Assembly (NCBI RefSeq): GCF_000062885.1
Contig: NC_009142.1
Span: 1,477,584 to 1,541,583 of the forward strand
Direction: 5' to 3'
DNA from: Saccharopolyspora erythraea NRRL 2338
Lineage (GTDB): Bacteria; Actinomycetota; Actinomycetes; Mycobacteriales; Pseudonocardiaceae
DNA: 64,000 bases
Shown here: in pieces, positions 1 to 10,104 of the stretch
How positions within the stretch are numbered: position 1 is the first letter of the stretch
How the letters are laid out: each line of letters starts with the position of its first letter
Notes under the pieces: generated by a model
Told to the model about the DNA's origin: nothing
The model's database searches: none
Seen by the model: the letters and a program-made list of their open reading frames with translations, nothing else
Program-made: the position numbers and the translations under genes

Positions 1-487
1 AGTCCCGGACCAGGTTCTGCGCGCCGAAGGCGACCGCGACACCGAGCACACCGGCCGAGGCCAGCACCGGGCCGAGCTCGACGTCGAAGACCTTCAGCAC
101 GTACATCGACGCGATGCCGAAGATCAGGAACGACGCGATGGACTTCAGCACCGAGCCGATGGTGCGGGCGCGCTGCTTGCGCCGTTCGGAGAGCAGTTCG
201 GCGGTGAGGGTGTCGCCGCGGCGCTCCTTCAGCGGCTGCAGCAGCTTCGGGGTCTTGCCGTTGCCGCGGGTCAGCCCGTTGATCGTGCGGTGCACGAAGT
301 ACCGCAGCAGGAAGGCGACCAGCAGGATGAAGACGATGTTGAGCGGCTTGGCGATCAGCAGCTCGGCGTAGGCGGCCAGCCACTCGACGCCGGTCAGGTC
401 GTGGATCGTCTTGCACCAGCTGCCCGCCTCGTTGACGCAGCTGGGTTGGGCGAGCAGCGGGGGGATCATCGGTTCGGGGATTTGCAT
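1..487 (-). CDS. MscS-family mechanosensitive channel (C-terminus beyond window)
   Basis: Reverse-strand reading frame open to the window edge, about 162 N-terminal residues visible. It should form a membrane channel that opens on osmotic downshock. An ATG at 487 follows AGGAAG seven bases upstream. A hydrophobic segment around residues 41-60 (PLNIVFILLVAFLLRYF) and a second near 120-140 are followed by the motif GVAVAFGAQNLVRD, which is characteristic of the pore-lining helix of MscS proteins. The cytoplasmic beta domain is outside the window. Family assignment rests on that pore motif; subfamily cannot be judged. Confidence 0.85.
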   Translation of the reverse strand, partial: MQIPEPMIPPLLAQPSCVNEAGSWCKTIHDLTGVEWLAAYAELLIAKPLNIVFILLVAFLLRYFVHRTINGLTRGNGKTPKLLQPLKERRGDTLTAELLSERRKQRARTIGSVLKSIASFLIFGIASMYVLKVFDVELGPVLASAGVLGVAVAFGAQNLVRD

Positions 488-608
488 CGATCTTCCTGGG
501 GAGCTTCGGGGGATGGCAGCGGGGGCGGGTGGGTTCGTGAACGCCCCGCCGTTCACGACGCCCACCGCGCCGCTGCCGTTGTCTCCAGTGCCGGACCGAC
601 CGCGCGGC

Positions 609-2729
609 TCAGCCGAGTGCGAGCCCGGTCGCCTCCGCCAGGAAGGCCAGCTGGTCGGTCGCCAGCCCCACCGTACGTGAAACCGAGCGGGCGGAATGCC
701 CGACCTCGGTCTCCCTGCGCAGCAACACCGGCCGTTCGCCCGGGTCGGAAGCGGTCGCGTGCTGGAGCGCCGCGCACATCTTGCGCGCGTGGTTGGGGTC
801 GACCCGGGTGTCGGACTCGAACACCGTCAACAGCACCGACGGGTAGCGGGTCCCCTCGCGCACCGCGTGGTACGGCGAGTACGACAGCAGCCAGCCCAGC
901 TCCTCGGCGTCGTCGGCGGTGCCGTACTCCTCGTTCCAGGTGCGGCCCAGCAGGAACCGCTCGTAGCGCACCATGTCCAGCAGTGGCGCGGAACACACCA
1001 CCGCCCGGTACAGGTCGGGCCGCTGGGTCAGCGCCGCGCCCACGAGCAGCCCGCCGTTGGAGCCGCCGGAGATCGCCAGCTGGTCGGAGGTCGTCCAGCC
1101 CTGCTCGACCAGGTGCTCGGCGGCGGCGTGGAAGTCGTCGAAGACGTTCTGCTTGCTCTCGCGCATGCCGGCGCGGTGCCACTGCTCGCCTTCCTCGCCG
1201 CCACCGCGCAGCGACGGCTCGGCCCACACCCCGCCCGCGGAGACCCAGGCCAGCGCGGACGGCGTGTAGCCGGGCTCCATCGACAGCGAGAAGCCGCCGT
1301 AGCCGGTCAGCAGCACCGGGCGGGGGCGGTCGGGCTCGGCGGTGGGGCTGAGCACGAACATCCGCACCTCGGTGCCGTCCAGCGAGGTGTAGGTGACCTG
1401 GCGGGTGTGCACGTCGGGCAGGTCCACCGCGCCCGGCGCCCGCGCCTCGAGGCCGGTCTCACCGCTCGTGCGCGAGTAGGTGTGCACGCAGGGCGGGGTG
1501 GCGAAGTCGGTCCAGCCCAGCCACAGGCGGTCGCGGTCGTGCGTGGTCAGCTCGTCGACGGTGTTGAGCGCGGTGACCTGCCCGGTGCCCGGCAGCGGCA
1601 CCTCGTCGGTGCGCTCACCGGTGGCCGGGTCGTGCAGCGTCAGCTCCGACACCGCGTGCCGGGTGCGCAGCACGGCCAGGCGCGGCTCGCCGTCGCCGGG
1701 GTCGAACCAGCGCACCGCCTCCAGCACCGAGTCCGGGTCCTCGGGGACCAGCTCGGTCCAGTTCTCCGGCTCCGGGTGCTCGGGGTCGGCCACGCACAGC
1801 CGCCAGCGCGGCGCGTCCAGCGTGGTCTGCACGTACATCCGGCCGTCACGCTCGACCCATGCCGAGGCGCGCACGCCGTCGGAGGTGTCGAGGACGCGGC
1901 GCAGCTCGGGCACCGGGGCACCGTCGGAGAGGTCGGCGATCCACACCGAGTCGCGGCGCGCGGTGCCCGGGCTGCCGTGCACGAACAGCCACCGGCCGTC
2001 CCGGGACACCGACGTGCCGAAGTAGAACGTGTGGTGCAGGCCCTCGCCGTGCACGAGCAGGTCCTGCTCCGGGTCGGCGCCCACCCGGTGGCGCCACACC
2101 CGGCGGTGGAACTGCTCCTCGCCCTCGGGCACCGACTCCTTGGGCAGGCGCCGGACGTAGAAGAACTCCTCGCCACCGGGCAGCCACGCGATCGAGGTGT
2201 AGCGGCAGCGGTCGATCGGCCCCTCGATGCGCTCGCCGGTGGCCACGTCGATGACGTGCAGCAGCGACTCTTCGTCGCCGCCGACCGAGACCTGGTAGGC
2301 CAGCTTGTCGCCCTCCAGGCTGGGGGACCACGCGTCCAGGGTCGTCAGGCCGGAGGGGTCGATCTCGGTGACGTCCAGCAGCACGCGCTCGGAGCCGTCG
2401 GCCTCGCGCACGTGCAGGACGGCGAACTCCTGGCCGGGCAGGCGGCGGGTGAAGAACGCCCGTCCCGCCCGCCACACCGGGGCCGAGACCGAGCCCGCCG
2501 ACAGCAGCGACCGCATCCGCTCGGCGACCGCCTCGCGGCCCGGGAGCGCGTCGAGCCAACCGCGAGCAAGCTCGTCCTGGGTGGCGGACCACTCCTTGGT
2601 CCGCGGGTCGGCGGCGTCCTCCAGCCACCGGTACGGGTCGTCGATCCGGCGCCCGTGGAGCACCTCCGAGGTTTCGGATCGCTCGGCGTCTGGGTAAGTC
2701 AGCACAACATCGGTCACGCCCGCCGACAA
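609..2729 (-). CDS. Prolyl oligopeptidase (S9A family serine peptidase)
   Basis: A 706-residue protein of the usual length for prolyl oligopeptidases, which cleave short proline-containing peptides in the cytoplasm. The N-terminus has the family signature DPYRWLED. A beta-propeller region (about 80-420) is followed by an alpha/beta hydrolase domain with the nucleophile motif GGSNGG (Ser557), the acid in FESDTRVDPNHA and the catalytic His in EVGHSARS. No signal peptide is visible, so it is probably cytoplasmic. It is transcribed away from the HNH gene; the 219-base gap between them must hold both promoters. Confidence 0.93.
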   Translation of the reverse strand: MSAGVTDVVLTYPDAERSETSEVLHGRRIDDPYRWLEDAADPRTKEWSATQDELARGWLDALPGREAVAERMRSLLSAGSVSAPVWRAGRAFFTRRLPGQEFAVLHVREADGSERVLLDVTEIDPSGLTTLDAWSPSLEGDKLAYQVSVGGDEESLLHVIDVATGERIEGPIDRCRYTSIAWLPGGEEFFYVRRLPKESVPEGEEQFHRRVWRHRVGADPEQDLLVHGEGLHHTFYFGTSVSRDGRWLFVHGSPGTARRDSVWIADLSDGAPVPELRRVLDTSDGVRASAWVERDGRMYVQTTLDAPRWRLCVADPEHPEPENWTELVPEDPDSVLEAVRWFDPGDGEPRLAVLRTRHAVSELTLHDPATGERTDEVPLPGTGQVTALNTVDELTTHDRDRLWLGWTDFATPPCVHTYSRTSGETGLEARAPGAVDLPDVHTRQVTYTSLDGTEVRMFVLSPTAEPDRPRPVLLTGYGGFSLSMEPGYTPSALAWVSAGGVWAEPSLRGGGEEGEQWHRAGMRESKQNVFDDFHAAAEHLVEQGWTTSDQLAISGGSNGGLLVGAALTQRPDLYRAVVCSAPLLDMVRYERFLLGRTWNEEYGTADDAEELGWLLSYSPYHAVREGTRYPSVLLTVFESDTRVDPNHARKMCAALQHATASDPGERPVLLRRETEVGHSARSVSRTVGLATDQLAFLAEATGLALG

Positions 2730-2948
2730 TACGTGCGTTCACGCCGCTTTCGCCGGAACGCAATGGATCATTTCCGCGCATGCGGTGAATCGCCGGTTCG
2801 AGGCGCCGCGGCGGATCAGTTCACCTCTCGGCCGCGCGTTGTTCACGGGGGATTTGAACAACCACTTCGCAACACGTGTCGAATCACACGTGCGTTCGGG
2901 CGGACATTTGTGTTCGACTTATGCCCGGTACCCGGTGGAGGTGGTCGC

Positions 2949-3599
2949 GTGCCCGACCGACAACCGACTCCGAAAGGCGCAGCCGCTGGGCTGGCGCCTC
3001 GGGCCCCCCTGTGCTCTGCACAGCCGGCCCGCGGGAGTGGACCGCCGCTGGCGGCCGACCGGCCGCCCGGCCACGCAGGCGCTTGGCGCAAGCGGCGGGT
3101 GTTGTTGCTGAACACCACGTTCGAGCCCCTGACCGCGCTGCCGTTGCGCAGGGCGATCGTGCTCATCGTGTGCGGGAAGGCAGAGGTCGTGCACGGCGAT
3201 TCGGCCGGGATGGTGCTGCACTCGGCGACCAGCAGCGTCGAGGTGCCGTCGGTGATCCGCCTGAGCAACTTCGTGCGGGTGCCCTACCGCGGGCGGGTGC
3301 CGCTGACCAGGGCGGCGCTGATGCTGCGGGACAACCACCGCTGCGTCTACTGCGGCGGGCGGGCCGAGACGATCGACCACGTGGTGCCGAGGAGCCGTGG
3401 TGGGCCGCACGCGTGGGAGAACTGCGTGGCGAGTTGCACGAAGTGCAACCACCGCAAGGCCGACAAGACGCTGAGCGAGCTGGGCTGGCGGCTGCCGGTG
3501 GCCCCGCATGCGCCGCGCGGGCGGCACTGGCGGTTGCTCGCCGGGCTGTCCGAAACGGACCCGTTGTGGCTGCCGTACCTGGGTGAGCCGGCCGCCTAG
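2949..3599 (+). CDS. HNH endonuclease-domain protein (Rv2469c-type)
   Basis: About 216 residues. The C-terminal half has a zinc-binding HNH core: CVYCGG, then TIDHVVPRSRGG, then the second cysteine pair CTKCNHRK. HNH proteins of this actinobacterial type are presumed nucleases of unknown target. The GTG at 2949 is chosen because GGAGG lies about seven bases upstream; the conserved part starts near 3090 (VLLLNTTFEPL), so the Pro/Ala-rich first 50 residues are less certain. Its position next to ctaJ/DUF5130 and pepN matches the order in Mycobacterium. Its stop codon overlaps that of the convergent GVRIS-repeat gene. Confidence 0.85.
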   Translation: MPDRQPTPKGAAAGLAPRAPLCSAQPARGSGPPLAADRPPGHAGAWRKRRVLLLNTTFEPLTALPLRRAIVLIVCGKAEVVHGDSAGMVLHSATSSVEVPSVIRLSNFVRVPYRGRVPLTRAALMLRDNHRCVYCGGRAETIDHVVPRSRGGPHAWENCVASCTKCNHRKADKTLSELGWRLPVAPHAPRGRHWRLLAGLSETDPLWLPYLGEPAA

Positions 3600-4378
3600 G
3601 CGGCGAGAGCACCGGTGTCCGTGGCCGCGCAGGCGGCCGCGAGGCGCTGGTCGAGGTCGCGGGCGCTGATGCGCACACCGCGGTGGACGCCGGAGATCCG
3701 AACACCGCTGCGACCGCTGATCCGCACGCCCCGGTCCTGCCCGGAAATGCGCACGCCGCGGTGCCGACCGCTGATGCGCACGCCCTGGTGCGTCCCGCTG
3801 ATCCGGACGCCCCGGTGCCGGCCCGAGATGCGCACACCGTGCCGTGCGCTGATGCGGACCCCGCGCTGCTCGCCGGAGATCCGCACGCCGCTCCGTGCGC
3901 TGATGCGCACTCCACTGCACGCGCTGATGCGAACACCCGCCTGACCGCTGATCCGCACACCCTGGCGCGCGCTGATCCGCACGCCGCTGCGTCCACTGAT
4001 CCGCACGCCCCGGTCCTGCCCGGAGATCCGGACCCCGCGCTGTTCACCGCTGATGCGGACGCCGCGCTGTTCACCGGAGATCCGCACGCCGCTCCGTGCG
4101 CTGATGCGGACACCTGCCTGCCCACTGATGCGGACACCCGCCTGACCGCTGATGCGCACGCCGCGGTCGTGTCCGGAGATCCGCACACCGCTGCGACCGC
4201 TGATCCGCACGCCCCGCGCCGCACCGCTGATGCGGACCCCGCGATTCGTCCGCGCGTCGTTGTCGATTCGGGCCGCCCGACCGTGCCCGCTAATGCGCAC
4301 ACCGTGTTCAAGCAAGGGCTCGCCATTCACCGGAAGGGTGAGGGTGTTGGTCTGTGTGGCGGTTACGATGATCGACAT
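3596..4378 (-). CDS. GVRIS-repeat protein of unknown function
   Basis: A 260-residue protein I do not recognise. After a 25-residue N-terminus (starts MSIIVTATQTNTLTLP) there are 24 copies of GVRIS in units of eight (for example GVRISGRS) or nine residues (GVRISGEQR, GVRISGHDR). One degenerate stretch at residues 35-46 separates unit 1 from the rest. The last 20 residues are non-repetitive and Ala-rich. The start is convincing: ATG at 4378 preceded by a perfect AGGAGG and by an unusually AT-rich upstream region. The protein is strongly basic and has no signal peptide or membrane segment. The regular V-x-I alternation suggests short beta strands joined by Gly turns, perhaps a beta-solenoid or an assembling fibre. 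A multi-core precursor peptide is another option, but no modifying enzyme lies nearby. Confidence 0.72.
   Translation of the reverse strand: MSIIVTATQTNTLTLPVNGEPLLEHGVRISGHGRAARIDNDARTNRGVRISGAARGVRISGRSGVRISGHDRGVRISGQAGVRISGQAGVRISARSGVRISGEQRGVRISGEQRGVRISGQDRGVRISGRSGVRISARQGVRISGQAGVRISACSGVRISARSGVRISGEQRGVRISARHGVRISGRHRGVRISGTHQGVRISGRHRGVRISGQDRGVRISGRSGVRISGVHRGVRISARDLDQRLAAACAATDTGALAA
3665..4303 (-). repeat. Tandem 24/27-bp coding repeats (24 GVRIS units)
   Basis: In-frame minisatellite inside the gene at 3596-4378. Units are 24 or 27 bases and each encodes GVRIS followed by G or A and two or three variable residues. Variable positions favour R, H, Q, E, D and S. Eight-residue units end mostly in RS or QA, nine-residue units mostly in R. 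Unit identity is high but not perfect, which indicates repeated duplication followed by drift under selection for the GVRIS core. Confidence 0.95.
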
Positions 4379-4750
4379 TGTGTGCCTCCTGCATTCAAAA
4401 CAACCGTTGAACGCGTATGATCAAATATGCAAGACCCATACAGGTGAAAAGTTAGAAGCACGCAACCCCAAGAACAAGCCGCCAAGTTGCCGCCGGTTGC
4501 AACCTTCTGGTTGGACTCCATTCGGACGGGCGCGCTAGGCCATTCGTGTTACTTGGTGTGACCTAAAGCACAGTGAGAGTCGGCGGCGAGCGGTGCGTCC
4601 GTCTTCGCGCACGGGCATATACCAGCGACAACGCCGTGGTCGCGCACCGTCCGCGGCCGTTGCGGAACTCTCGGTGGCCGCTGGTCGAAGAACTCCTGTC
4701 AGCCGTGGTCGCGACCCACGATCCCGGCGTCATCGGATACCGTAACCGCT
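4379..4750. promoter_or_regulatory. Divergent intergenic region between GVRIS gene and ctaJ
   Basis: Non-coding stretch of 372 bases. The part next to the GVRIS gene (about 4385-4470) is much richer in A and T than the surroundings. On the reverse strand a TTTTCA box and a TATTTG box lie 17 bases apart and could be its promoter, but this is a weak match. On the forward strand, TACCGT at 4738-4743 ends seven bases before the GTG of ctaJ, consistent with a leaderless transcript; no good -35 box is visible. Confidence 0.4.
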
Positions 4751-4996
4751 GTGACTGTCGTGGAGACTCTGCTCGTCCTGGCGGTGGTCCCAGCGGCCAT
4801 CTACGGGATCATCGTGCTCATCGCGCTGTGGCCACGGTTCACCCGTCCCCGCTACCGCGCGGGCCAGGAGTGGGACTTCGCTCCGGTGTTCTGGGTCGCG
4901 AACCCCGCGGGCGTCAGCGCCGCTCCGCTGGCCGACCTGGAATCCGAGGACGCACAGCCCAGCACCGCCCGGGGAGGCGCACGTGGCAACTGGTGA
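4751..4996 (+). CDS. ctaJ: Small aa3-type cytochrome oxidase-associated subunit CtaJ-like
   Basis: An 81-residue protein with one membrane helix (about residues 5-27, VETLLVLAVVPAAIYGIIVL) followed by the conserved soluble motif PRYRAGQEWDFAPVFW and NPAGV. This pattern is that of CtaJ, a small accessory subunit of complex IV in actinobacterial III-IV respiratory supercomplexes. It overlaps the next gene by 14 bases, as the equivalent pair does in Mycobacterium (MSMEG_4693/4692). The start is a GTG seven bases after a TACCGT box, so it may be translated from a leaderless mRNA. Subunit identity is inferred from sequence recall and gene order. Confidence 0.75.
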   Translation: MTVVETLLVLAVVPAAIYGIIVLIALWPRFTRPRYRAGQEWDFAPVFWVANPAGVSAAPLADLESEDAQPSTARGGARGNW

Positions 4997-5468
4997 GATC
5001 GCCCGCTCCTCCGAGGCCCCGGACCTCGGCGCCGGCGAGGCGCTGATGGCGACGGGCCGGGTGTCCATCGCCCGCAAGGTGGAGCCCGAGCGTCCGAAGC
5101 TGCCGTTCAGCACCACCCAGCTGTCCAGGCTGGACGAGGCCCTCACGCTCTCCAGCCGGACCACCGGACTGGAGTTCGCCATCTACATCGGCGGCCTCGG
5201 CGAGGACACCCGCGCCACCGCCGAGGAGCTGCACGCCGGCCTGGGCGGCCGCGCGCAGGACGGGGTCCTGGTCGCGGTGTCGCCGGGCCAGCGCAAGTTC
5301 GAGATCGTCACCGGCGAGGAAGCCCACCGCCGGGTCCCGGACCGCAGCTGCCAGCTCGCGGCGATGAGCATGGTCGCCTCCTTCCGCGAGGGCGAGCTGG
5401 TCGAGGGCCTGATCAGCGGGCTGCGGATGCTCGCCGACACCGCGGGCACCAAGTTCGGCGACCACTGA
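4983..5468 (+). CDS. DUF5130 (TPM-fold-like) protein
   Basis: A 161-residue soluble protein coupled to ctaJ. The region from residue 45 on (LDEALTLSSRTTGLEFAIYIG, then the GVLVAVSPGQRKFEIVTG strand) resembles the TPM-like DUF5130 family found beside ctaJ in actinobacteria, where the homologue co-purifies with the respiratory supercomplex. The GTG at 4983 is chosen because GGGGAGG lies six bases upstream; an ATG at 5046 is a possible shorter start. No signal peptide is visible. The biochemical role is unknown. Confidence 0.8.
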   Translation: MATGEIARSSEAPDLGAGEALMATGRVSIARKVEPERPKLPFSTTQLSRLDEALTLSSRTTGLEFAIYIGGLGEDTRATAEELHAGLGGRAQDGVLVAVSPGQRKFEIVTGEEAHRRVPDRSCQLAAMSMVASFREGELVEGLISGLRMLADTAGTKFGDH

Positions 5469-5489
5469 GGACGCTGCCGCGAAACCACT

Positions 5490-5516
5490 GAGGACGGCCC
5501 CGGCGGGGCCGTCCTC
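5490..5516. terminator. Bidirectional hairpin terminator
   Basis: Perfect 12-bp stem GAGGACGGCCCC / GGGGCCGTCCTC with a three-base loop, placed between the convergent ends of the DUF5130 gene and the receiver-like gene. No T-run follows, which is usual for actinobacterial terminators. Confidence 0.8.
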
Positions 5517-5531
5517 GCGTGCGTTCACCGG

Positions 5532-6260
5532 TCAGAGCAGGCCGAAGCTCTGGAAGTGCTTGAACATCTCGTAGGCCGACGAGGTGACCGCGACCGCCCC
5601 GGCCTGCTTGGCCTGCGTCCCGTACTGCAGCTCGCCGCGCTGTCCGCAGTAGATGATGACCGGCGTGTCGACACCCAGGTCCCGAAGCTCCCGCAGCAGG
5701 ACGAGCCCCGCGTCGGAGCGGTAGCGCCCGTCCTCGGTGCGCGACATGTCCGAGATGATCAGCCGGTAGGGCCGTTCGGACAGCTCGCTCAGCGCCTCGC
5801 CGGTCGACGCCACCATCGACACCCGCACGCCGTTGTCGCGCAGCTGCTCCACCAGCAGCGCGTGCGACTCGGGCCGCTCGGCCACCCACAGCACCGCGAA
5901 CGGCTCCGGGCCGACCGGGGCGTGCACGTCGGGCAGGTCGCTCTCCTCCAGCTCCGACCCCAGCGGCGGGGGCGGGGCGAGCACCTCCTCCAGCTCCAGT
6001 GGACCCGCGCCGACCCGCTGCTCCTTGGTGTCGAGCTGCTTGCTGAGCATGCTCAGCTGCCGCTGGAGGTCCTGGATCATGTCGTTCTGCTGGTCGTTGA
6101 GCTCGTGCATGGTGAGCTTCTGGCCGCCCACCTCGAACTCCAGCTCCCGCTTCTCGGCGGTCTTGAGCACCCGCCCGATCGCGCGCCGGAACACGAAGAT
6201 GGCCGTCAACGTGATCAGCGGCCACAGGAGCTGGGCGATCGACGAGATCAACTGGGACAT
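5532..6260 (-). CDS. Membrane-anchored degenerate receiver-domain protein
   Basis: A 242-residue protein. Residues 8-25 form one membrane helix, residues about 53-82 a likely coiled coil (LNDQQNDMIQDLQRQLSML), 83-118 a Pro/Glu linker, and 120-236 a CheY-like receiver fold. The phosphoacceptor strand is LIISDMSR (Asp171). The acidic pair expected after the first strand is replaced (VLWVAE), the Thr/Ser site reads IIYCG, and the conserved Lys is missing in the GAVAVTSS segment, so canonical phosphorylation is doubtful. No output domain follows. I chose the ATG at 6260, where the membrane helix begins, over the longer upstream frame. It may act as a membrane-tethered docking domain. Confidence 0.8.
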   Translation of the reverse strand: MSQLISSIAQLLWPLITLTAIFVFRRAIGRVLKTAEKRELEFEVGGQKLTMHELNDQQNDMIQDLQRQLSMLSKQLDTKEQRVGAGPLELEEVLAPPPPLGSELEESDLPDVHAPVGPEPFAVLWVAERPESHALLVEQLRDNGVRVSMVASTGEALSELSERPYRLIISDMSRTEDGRYRSDAGLVLLRELRDLGVDTPVIIYCGQRGELQYGTQAKQAGAVAVTSSAYEMFKHFQSFGLL

Positions 6261-6344
6261 CGCGGCTCCACTGCTCGCCGAGGCGCCGCGGTCGCCGGGC
6301 GCCTGACCGGACCGACCCGCCCAGCTTACGTGCGGTGAACGACT

Positions 6345-6421
6345 GGACACGGAAGGTGAGAAGCCGTGTCCGGTGCCGTCCGTGATCCTTTCGGGGCAAC
6401 CCCGCAAGGCTCACGGACGGC
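6345..6421 (-). terminator. Tandem hairpins downstream of pepN
   Basis: Two stem-loops follow the pepN stop. The first (6375-6421) pairs GCCGTCCGTGA with TCACGGACGGC and contains a nested CGGGG/CCCCG hairpin. The second (6345-6371) pairs GGACACGG with CCGTGTCC. Together they probably end the pepN transcript ahead of the next reverse-strand gene. Confidence 0.7.
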
Positions 6422-6425
6422 CACC

Positions 6426-9008
<2,583 letters not shown>

Positions 9009-9188
9009 GGATTCACCTCGTTGCTCGTCGGGAGACCGGTGCGTTGCGACCGCACCGGCAGGGGCTCAGGCATCAAATCACGTCCCGGGTGGTGCTGTGA
9101 CGTTCGGTGGTGGCGCTGATTCGTCGGCGTGTCGGTCGTCTGGGGCACGCGGGACTCCTGCGCCGGGAGGGGATGCCGGTGCGCTGCC

Positions 9189-9215
9189 GGGAAGACACTG
9201 GTGCGCCGAGGGGTT
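9189..9215 (+). promoter_or_regulatory. Sigma-R/SigH-type promoter upstream of nitroreductase
   Basis: GGGAAG at 9189-9194 and GTT at 9213-9215 are separated by 18 bases counted from the end of GGAAG, close to the thiol-stress sigma factor consensus GGAAT-N18-GTT. The downstream gene's M. tuberculosis homologue Rv2466c belongs to the SigH regulon, which supports the reading. Confidence 0.5.
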
Positions 9216-9269
9216 ACACCGGCAGAGGCCCGGACACCGCCGGGTGCGTGATCATGGAGGTTTGGACAG

Positions 9270-9884
9270 ATGACCGCTGAGGACCGGCCGAGGGTCGACT
9301 TCTACTTCGACCCCGCCTGCCCGTTCGCGTGGGTGACGTCCCGCTGGATCCTGGAGGTCCAGCAGGTGCGCGACATCGACCTGCACTTCCGGGTCATGAG
9401 CCTGTCCGTGCTCAACGAGGGCCGGGACCTGCCCGAGGACTACCTGGAGCTGCTGGCCAAGGCGTGGGGACCGGTGCGGGTGGCCATCGCCGCGGCCAAG
9501 CACCACGGCGAAGAGGTCCTTGCGCCGTTCTACACCGCTCTCGGGACCCGGATCCACGACCAGGGCAACCACGACTACGACGCCGTCATCGCCGAGTCGC
9601 TGGCCGAGGTCGGCCTGCCCGCGTCGCTGGCGGAGGCCGCGAACAGCACCGACTACGACGAGGAGCTGCGGGCCAGCCACCACGCCGGCATGGCGCCGGT
9701 CGGGGAGGACGTCGGCACGCCCACCATCCACGTGGACGGCGTGGCGTTCTTCGGCCCGGTGCTCTCCCGGATCCCGCGCGGTGAGGAGGCGGGCCGCATC
9801 TTCGACGGCGCCCGGCTGCTGGCGGGCTACCCGTACTTCTTCGAGCTGAAGCGGACCCGCACCGAGAACCCGCGGTTCGACTGA
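9270..9884 (+). CDS. DsbA-family mycothiol-dependent nitroreductase (Rv2466c-like)
   Basis: A 204-residue thioredoxin-fold protein with a helical insertion. The N-terminal strand [13 protein letters not shown] carries the active site, followed by TSRWILEV, diagnostic of the Rv2466c group. Those enzymes use mycothiol and reduce disulfides, mycoredoxin-like substrates and nitro prodrugs. The Mycobacterium enzyme has CPWC; here the motif is CPFA, so only Cys17 remains and the resolving Cys is lost. That suggests a monothiol mechanism with mycothiol. The cis-Pro region is [13 protein letters not shown] start at 9270 with GGAGG upstream. Confidence 0.88.
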   Translation: MTAEDRPRVDFYFDPACPFAWVTSRWILEVQQVRDIDLHFRVMSLSVLNEGRDLPEDYLELLAKAWGPVRVAIAAAKHHGEEVLAPFYTALGTRIHDQGNHDYDAVIAESLAEVGLPASLAEAANSTDYDEELRASHHAGMAPVGEDVGTPTIHVDGVAFFGPVLSRIPRGEEAGRIFDGARLLAGYPYFFELKRTRTENPRFD

Positions 9885-10104
9885 GGTTCGGGTACGCCCG
9901 GCTGCTCACCGGGGGTGGCGCCGCGGCAACCCGGCCGAGGTGTCGTTCGGTGTCCTGGTCAGCCGGGACACCACCCGGTTCCCGGGACGAGTGGTCGCCG
10001 CTGGTCCGACCGGTGCCGGGTGATCGCCGCGAGTTCCGTTCCGAACAGGGTTGTGACAGGCTCGGTGTGACGTCCGACGTTGTCACAGTCTTGTGGAGGA
10101 TTCC

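Noticed and set aside
696-3098. A 967-residue forward frame covering the prolyl oligopeptidase
   Set aside because: Its first 750 residues are the antisense shadow of the peptidase; only the last 216 residues (HNH protein) show real motifs.
3640-4303. CRISPR array
   Set aside because: Repeats are contiguous coding units of 24 or 27 bases without unique spacers.
3683-4420. Forward-strand repeat frames opposite the GVRIS gene (DPHAP and IRTPR repeats)
   Set aside because: They are the complementary readings of the same DNA repeats and have no ribosome site, whereas the reverse frame has AGGAGG and an AT-rich promoter region.
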